DNA from: Sipunculus nudus
Taxonomy: Eukaryota > Annelida > Sipuncula > Golfingiida > Sipunculidae
Assembly: GCA_026874595.1 (NCBI GenBank)
Contig: CM049320.1
Location: 17,248,988-17,312,987, forward strand
Length of the DNA: 64,000 bases
Direction: 5' to 3'
The position numbers and the translations under genes are program-made. Shown here piece after piece: positions 58,360 through 64,000 of the stretch. The notes under the pieces were generated by a model that saw only the letters and a program-made list of their open reading frames with translations, was not told where the DNA came from and did no database searches. How positions within the stretch are numbered: the stretch's first letter is position 1; each line of letters starts with the position of its first letter.

Positions 58360-59869
58360 ATGCCCCCGCCACAAAGTGGCCGGGGCATATAGTTTTACCA
58401 ATGTCCGTCATTCCGTCCTTCCGTCCTTCCGAAATCAAACAGTTGTACGGACATTTTTTCGCAATGCCTGTAGATATTGGCCTGATTTTTGGTGTGTGGG
58501 CAGATAATGACCAGTTACAGATAGTTTGCGTTTCGTCCCAGTTGACCTACTTTTGACCGTTTTACGGCTCCTTAACTTAGAAAATTTCATGAAAAATATA
58601 AATTTTCATGACAAATACACATTTACGGACAAGTACACATGTACGGACTTTTTTTCGCAATGCCTGCAGATATTTGCCTGATTTGTGGTGTAATGGCAGA
58701 TATTGACCAGTTACAGATCGAGTTCGCGTTTCGTCTCAGTTGACCTACTTTTGACCGTTTTACTGCTCCTGAACATAGAACATTTCATGAAAATTGAAAT
58801 GTTCATGACAAATGTACATTTACGGCCGTTTTTACCCTCAGCTCATAGGCTGATGGTCTATTGTCGTCACCCAAGCTGTCCGTCTGTCCGTCCGTCTGTC
58901 CGGCCGTCCGGCGTCCGTCCGTCCGGCGTCTGTTAACTTTTACCTTGTGAGCGGGATATCTCTAAAAGGATTCACCGTTGGAATTTTATTTCATCAGTGA
59001 AGATGTATATTGATAAAATCTCGATCAAGTTTGAAGATGGGTGACCTTGACCAGCTAATTATAGAAAAACAGAAGCTTATATCTCAGGAACCATTGTGTG
59101 GATTTTCACAAAACTTAATATGATCATTGGGACTAATGGTCTGTACGTGCTACACATTTTTGGTAGTGCCACCTGCAATTTCTGATATTTTAATCAATTT
59201 TTATCAGATTTTTTCAATTTTGGCCTTGTGAGTGGGGTGTCTCTAAAAGGATTCACCGTTGGAATTTTATTACACCAGTGAAGATGTATATCAACAAAAT
59301 ATTGGTCAAGTGCAAAGACGGGTGACCTTGACCTATTTTTCTTTATTTTAGAGATGATTATACAAAAAAAAACTCGGAAACTTATTTCTCAGGAACCATT
59401 TGGTGGATTGTTATGAAACATGGTATATACCTCTCCAATTTAAATTTATATCTGATAATCAGCTTTTGCTAATATTCTAGTTTCGCAATGCAATGCTTAC
59501 AGTTACTGGCCTAATGTTTGGTCTGTGGGCGCATAATGACCACTTACAGATCGAGTTAGCGTTTCTTCCCAGTTGACCTATTTTTGACCATATGACAGAT
59601 CCTTAACATAGAAAATTTTATGAAAGACACAAATTTTTATGAAAAATGCTCATGTATGGACTTTTTTTCACAAATTAATACCTGCAGATACTGGCCTGAT
59701 TTTTTGAGTGTTGCTTGATAATGACCCATTACAGATAGTTTGCATTTTGCCCTTGTTGACCTACTTTTGATCATACAACACCTCCTGAACTTAAAAAAAA
59801 TTACAAAATTTAACAAATGTTTCTAATTTGCCCCAGGCGGGGGCATTCGTGTCGTTCCGACACATCTAG
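58360..59869 (+). mobile_element. Family B hairpin-ended element interrupted by a nested element
   Basis: Follows TTTTT. The 5' end is a hairpin of GCCCCCGCCAC, AAA, GTGGCCGGGGC. A TGTCCGTCATTCCGTCC-like block follows, then tandem cores near 58450, 58645, 59485 and 59660 ('tttcgcaatgcctg', 'tgaccagttacagat', 'gttgacctacttttgacc'). The 3' end is GCGGGGGCATTC, hairpin GTGTCG-TTC-CGACAC, AT, CTAG (59866-59869), then TT. It is non-coding. Confidence 0.8.
58834..59480 (+). mobile_element. Family D element nested in family B
   Basis: It sits in a T-run of the family B core: host 'ggccgttttt' on the left and 'tttcgcaatgc' on the right, which rejoin to the family B core found intact elsewhere. 5' stem TCAGC/GCTGA, then a GTCCGTCCGTCTGTCCGG block, two diverged half-repeats ('ggattcaccgttggaattttatt') and 3' palindrome CTGATAATCAG, 15 bases, CTAG (59477-59480). 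Confidence 0.75.
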
Positions 59870-60554
59870 TTCATTCACCTAAATTTCCTCGACAAAAGCT
59901 ATGGAAATTGATGAGATTTATAGATATTTCTGACAGAAAAAAAATATCCTGAATATTTTCATTTAACCATACCGGTCCCTTTGTGTTCAATTTGACCAAA
60001 GTGTACCCTTTGCATTGGGGCTTAACTTCATATTTACGGTAACCAATCCACAACATAATAGAGCGGGGTACCAGTATATGCCGTGCCATGATTTGCTTCA
60101 ACCCCCCAGTATTGCATGGTATAGAGACCGCCATACACGGGGTGTGTTAGTGTGCAGGAATAGCCAAAAGAAACTGGATTATTCTCAAATGCTGTACGGA
60201 GGAACTTGAGACAATGACAAATTCCCTGGCTTTAATTTCCCGCGAAATCGGCAGTTTCGTGAGTTTGTAGGCATTCCCATAAAATTTCTTCAGATATATT
60301 TTGGCCTCACAGCTCACTCACTGGAGCAAGATTGTTTTCAAATGCACTCCCAAGAAGTTACATCAAACGAGTGATCTTTCAACTTAGTTGGTGCAACATT
60401 GCAATAATCACCATGGTCAAGGAGTTTATTTTAACTTATATCAATAAACTTTTAGACACAATTATGGATTAGAATTGTTTCATAATCTTGAAAATCAGCT
60501 AAAATATCAAATATCATATCTGGAAGATCTTTTTTTTTGAGATTATCAGTTTTT
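59870..60554. other. No gene recognised
   Basis: Unique-looking sequence between a family B and a family A element. Open frames occur on both strands (minus 59871-60134, plus 60015-60209) without recognisable domains. Confidence 0.45.
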
Positions 60555-61899
60555 AGCTCAGCTTACTGTAAGTCATCTGAGCTATAGCAATCACCTGGCC
60601 GTCCATTCATTAACAGGGCTAAATTCATAACCGTTGGACCTAAAAACTCTTAACTGTACATCCAGGGAGGTTTTGGGTAAATCTCATAAGAAATCTGGAA
60701 TTAGGTCAAGGTGACCTATGTTTTGTGACCTAAGGGCCGAAAACATGATTTTGAGCACCCTGAATGTCAGATGTGACAAATTGTATATGTGAGGCGTAGA
60801 ATCTTCTTACTCAATATTCTGGGAGTTTCTAGGAAAATCTTCATGGAAACGTGAAATTAAGTCATAGTGACTTTTATTTTGTGACCTATGGGCCGAAAAC
60901 ATGATTGTGAGCACCAAGAAAGTCAGATGGGGCACAAATAGTTTCTATTGGGCCTAGAATCATCCAACATGATATTAAGGGAGGTTCTTGGCAAATATCC
61001 TTTGAAACCTGAAATAAGGTTATGGTGACCTTCAATTTGTGACCTACAGGCCGGAAACAGGATTTTGAGCACCCAGAAAATCAGGCAGGGCACACATTGT
61101 ATTTTTAAGCCTTGAACCTTCTAATGAAAAATTGTCTGTGGCAAATGTCTGTGGAGAACTGAAATTAGGTCACCATGACCTATATTTTATGATCTTTAGG
61201 AAAAGAAGTCATTTTAGCACCCAGACAGTCAGTGAGGGGACATATTGGTTCTGTTAGGCCTAAAATCTTATGTAATATTCTGAGACGTCCTTGGCCAGTG
61301 TCCTAGGAAAACTGAAATTAGGTCACCACAACCTATATTTTGCATCCTATCAGAAAAGATGTCATATAAGCACCCAGACAGTCAGACAGGGCTCAAATTG
61401 TATCCATTAGGCCTAGAATCTTTTAACATAAATTTCTGGGAGGTCCTAGTCAAGTGTCCTTTGAAACCTGAAATTAGGTCATGGTGACCTATATTGTGTG
61501 ACCTATGTGCTGAAAAATGGTGTTGAACACCCAGACAGACAAGGCACAAATTGTATTCATTACCCTTAGACTCTTAAACATGACATTCAGGGAAATCCTT
61601 GGCAATTTTCCTTGGAAACCTGAAATTGGATCATGGTGACCTCTGTTCTGCTAGCTGAGGACCAGAAACGTGATTCTGAGCACCCAGACATACAGGGTAC
61701 AAATTGTATCAATATTCCTTGGAACCCTCTATTGTGAAATCCAGGGGAGTCCTGGGCAGGTCTCTAATGAATCCTGAAATTTTTATTTTCTGTCCATTTT
61801 TTCATCACTGTAACATTAACCAATTTTTAACAATTAATAAAAAAAAAACCTGAGCACCCAGTCAAAATTAGCTGTGCGTCATGGCCAATGGTCCACTTG
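60555..61899 (+). mobile_element. Family A element, complete reference copy (1345 bp)
   Basis: Inserted between TTTTT and TTT. The 5' end is a foldback: TAGCTCAGCTTACT, GTA, AGTCATCTGAGCTA. About six to seven core repeats follow, roughly 150-165 bp each ('ggaaacctgaaattagg', IR3, 'tttgtgacctatgggc', 'gagcacccagacagtcag'), with perfect IR3 at 60703-60717, 61167-61181 and 61476-61490. The 3' end is TTAGCTGTGCGTCATGGCCA and ATGGTCCA, then CTTG at 61896-61899. No coding sequence. Confidence 0.8.
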
Positions 61900-62763
61900 T
61901 TTGAAAATTTTGACCCTTACAAGCCACTTTGTCCACGCATACATCATTAGCCAACATTTCTCTCCAATGACTTCATTTAAAAACATGTAATTCCAAATAA
62001 GAAATCAGAGGGGAAAGTTTGTTAACGATTAGTGCAACAATTTCAAAAAATATCTTAATTTCTTTACTTTCTTTTAAAACACAGAATATGTTGTTAATAT
62101 AATGTATTCTTAATTAAGACAACAAAAATGCATGCAAGCAGGAATCAAAAAGCTAAACATGTAAATTAGTTGTTCTTCAAATGAATTTTATTTATAACTA
62201 AATGGAAAAAAAGTGTTGATAGTCTAATTTTTAGCATTTTCACAAACTTGAAAGGCATAGGAGAGGCGGCTTATATCTTTCCAATTTGCATTTACAAGCT
62301 GGTGCACATTTTTCACTTGTAGCTCTTTTTAATTTTAAAATAAAACCAGCTGCTACTTTATCAGCATGCTTTAAGAGTTGCACAAATGGGGTGGGTACTG
62401 ATACATATTATGTAAGAAAACCCCTCTATATGCTTAATTCAGGTAATTAAGGAACATTTCTACCCTGTTGACAGTTTATTGAATAAACTGTATGGAACAA
62501 AGATTTTTAATTGAATCTTTATTTCTGACTTTAATTTATAACCATCAGTGGCTCAATCACATGTATATTTGCTTGTTCAGTGAGTTGAATGTTCCAAGTC
62601 AATGTGATCTGAAGCATGGAATGGGTAACCCAATCAAAATTGGTAAACCAATTTCAAAATTGGGTAACCCTAAAATGGGTTACCCAAATTTGAAAATTGG
62701 CCCTGCTGTACTTTGTGATCTTGTATTGTGTATTTATAATTTATATTTTTATTAACTTTTCAG
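61900..62763. other. No gene recognised; GGGTAACCC inverted-repeat cluster
   Basis: AT-rich. At 62619-62700 the blocks GGGTAACCC, TTGGTAAACCAA, GGGTAACCC and GGGTTACCC alternate with 'aaaattgg', making a local cluster of palindromes. Confidence 0.55.
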
Positions 62764-62811
62764 ATACAACCACATTGCAACTTGGTGTACAAGATTTCAA
62801 GAATTTAATGA
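62764..62811 (+). CDS. Short exon-like segment, unidentified plus-strand gene
   Basis: 48 bp between a strong acceptor (aacttttcag) and consensus donor AATGA|gtaagt, phase 1 on both sides. The open frame reads TTTLQLGVQDFKNLM. It joins without a stop to either the 44641 or the 51986 segment. The LQLG motif also occurs in the 44641 segment, which may reflect related short exons. Confidence 0.4.
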
Positions 62812-62989
62812 GTAAGTATACTCTTAATCTGTAATGTGAAGCACTGTAAAAATGAGCAAATTAGGGCTGCGGTGATACATGTTGATTGAATCGCTATACA
62901 TAATTGAATTTACTCACAAAACAACAGTATGATTGACACTAGTAGTAATTGTATCCCACGGCAAGGTCGAGGGAAGATGGTAATACCTT

Positions 62990-64000
62990 ATGGTTTTACT
63001 TCAGTCCTGCCACTACCCCAGATAAAACTTGTTTGCGTGATAACTCAATAATATTTCACGGATGTTTACCAAACATCACATGTGCATAGATATGAGTGAG
63101 AGGAGGAAGCCTAGTCAAAATGGGTTCATGACCTTTACTAGGAGAGTGACCTTGACCTTTTAGGTCCATTTTGGGGGATAATCACACACATTAATGAATA
63201 TCTCAAGAAATCTTGCATGGATTGATTTAAAAATCAACTCAACCGAAGATCTTAGTTTTGTCATGTATCAGAAAATGGTGGGGCCACGTATCATCCTTTT
63301 TTTGTTTTTGTGTTGTTTATAACCCCAGTCATTGCCACTTAACAGTACTATGAGCATTATAAGTCTAAAACTAATGGACAGAGTGGGCTGAAATTGTGCA
63401 TGGATTCCCCGATCTTATATTCAACTAGTGTTGCTATCTGCTATCGTTATTGTGTGGCGTCCATCCATACGTAAACCTCTGAAGTTGTTGAAGGTATTGG
63501 TCAGAAATTTTGCGTGTTCATTCATCTTGGAAAGTTTTTCTCATAAACCAGACAGGTAGCACTACTTCCTTCTTGTTATTGTTCAATAAATTAATGCATT
63601 CCCTTTTTTGAGGAGTGATTTGCCCTGTTGGCCTGAAATTGTGCATATCCATAGATCTTGGACTCCTTCATGTTGTACTTAAGACGGCCATCTGCACGGC
63701 CATGGTGGGGCCATCTGCAATCAATTTCCATGGCGTCCATCTGTACATGTGCTTTGTGTGAAAATTGCTCCTATCTCCAGAGTGTTTCATTTTATTTACC
63801 ATTTATCTGAAATTTGGCATGTCTATCCATCTTGGAAAATTTTCTCATTACCGGTGGTGCAGCCAACCTTCCTGATTCTGAAGAGTAAATTAATGCTCTT
63901 TTTTTAGGGGATGTGTGCTTTATTGGTCTTAATCTATGCATGCAGATCGATCTTGGCCCCCTCCATCTTGTATTCAAGACTGGTGGTGCCATCTGCCATT
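62990..64000 (+). repeat. Family C copy running off the window
   Basis: Core blocks 'gtgaccttgaccttttagg', 'aaggtattggtcagaaat', 'catccatcttggaaa' and 'actggtggtgccatctgcc'. No GGTGGCGCCACC here is perfect. The 3' end is outside the window. Confidence 0.7.

Noticed and set aside
20598-61899. Classical Helitrons (5'-TC ... CTRR-3', inserted between A and T)
   Set aside because: The flanks are T|T and the 5' ends do not start with TC, so only a Helentron/HINE-like reading fits.

Overview
This is an animal nuclear genome window, AT-rich and dominated by repeats. Three things support that: a gene with clean GT-AG introns, CR1/L2-like and DIRS-like retrotransposons, and many long non-coding interspersed elements. 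The repeat style (hairpin-ended elements with tandem cores, similar in layout to the 'pearl' elements described from bivalves) suggests a mollusc or another lophotrochozoan. That placement is an inference. I saw no bacterial genes, operons, tRNA or rRNA genes, or CRISPR arrays.

The one confidently identified host gene lies at the left end on the minus strand. It is GDP-L-fucose synthase (GFUS/TSTA3 family), with six exons between 6431 and 443. The phases join perfectly, giving about 240 residues; the C-terminal exon(s) lie beyond base 1. Oddly, the catalytic tyrosine of the YxxxK motif reads as phenylalanine.

From 6.5 to 20 kb there are microsatellites, a fragment resembling a Penelope element end, a 38-bp minisatellite (13.35-14.5 kb), a decayed plus-strand CR1/L2-like LINE (15.4-17.7 kb) and the 3' end of a second LINE on the minus strand (17.8-18.3 kb). 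From 20.6 to 44.6 kb, and again from 51 kb to the end, the DNA is mostly several families of non-coding elements. Five of them appear to share one layout: insertion in a T-run, a hairpin at the 5' end, tandem core repeats, and a 3' hairpin followed by CTAG (or CTTG) and then T's. This resembles non-autonomous Helentron-like rolling-circle elements (HINE/pearl type). The core of the main family repeatedly carries the nuclear-receptor palindrome AGGTCAnnnTGACCT, with eleven perfect copies in the window.

An exon-like 100-bp segment at 29.3 kb recurs inside a 1.87-kb tandem array (33-39 kb), where its copies carry a stop or a frameshift. A nearly complete but inactivated DIRS-like retrotransposon occupies 44.86-49.9 kb, with inverted terminal repeats, an internal complementary region, and remnants of gag, RT/RNase H and tyrosine recombinase. 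Three very short exon-like segments (44.64, 51.99 and 62.76 kb) hint at an unidentified plus-strand host gene running through the right half.
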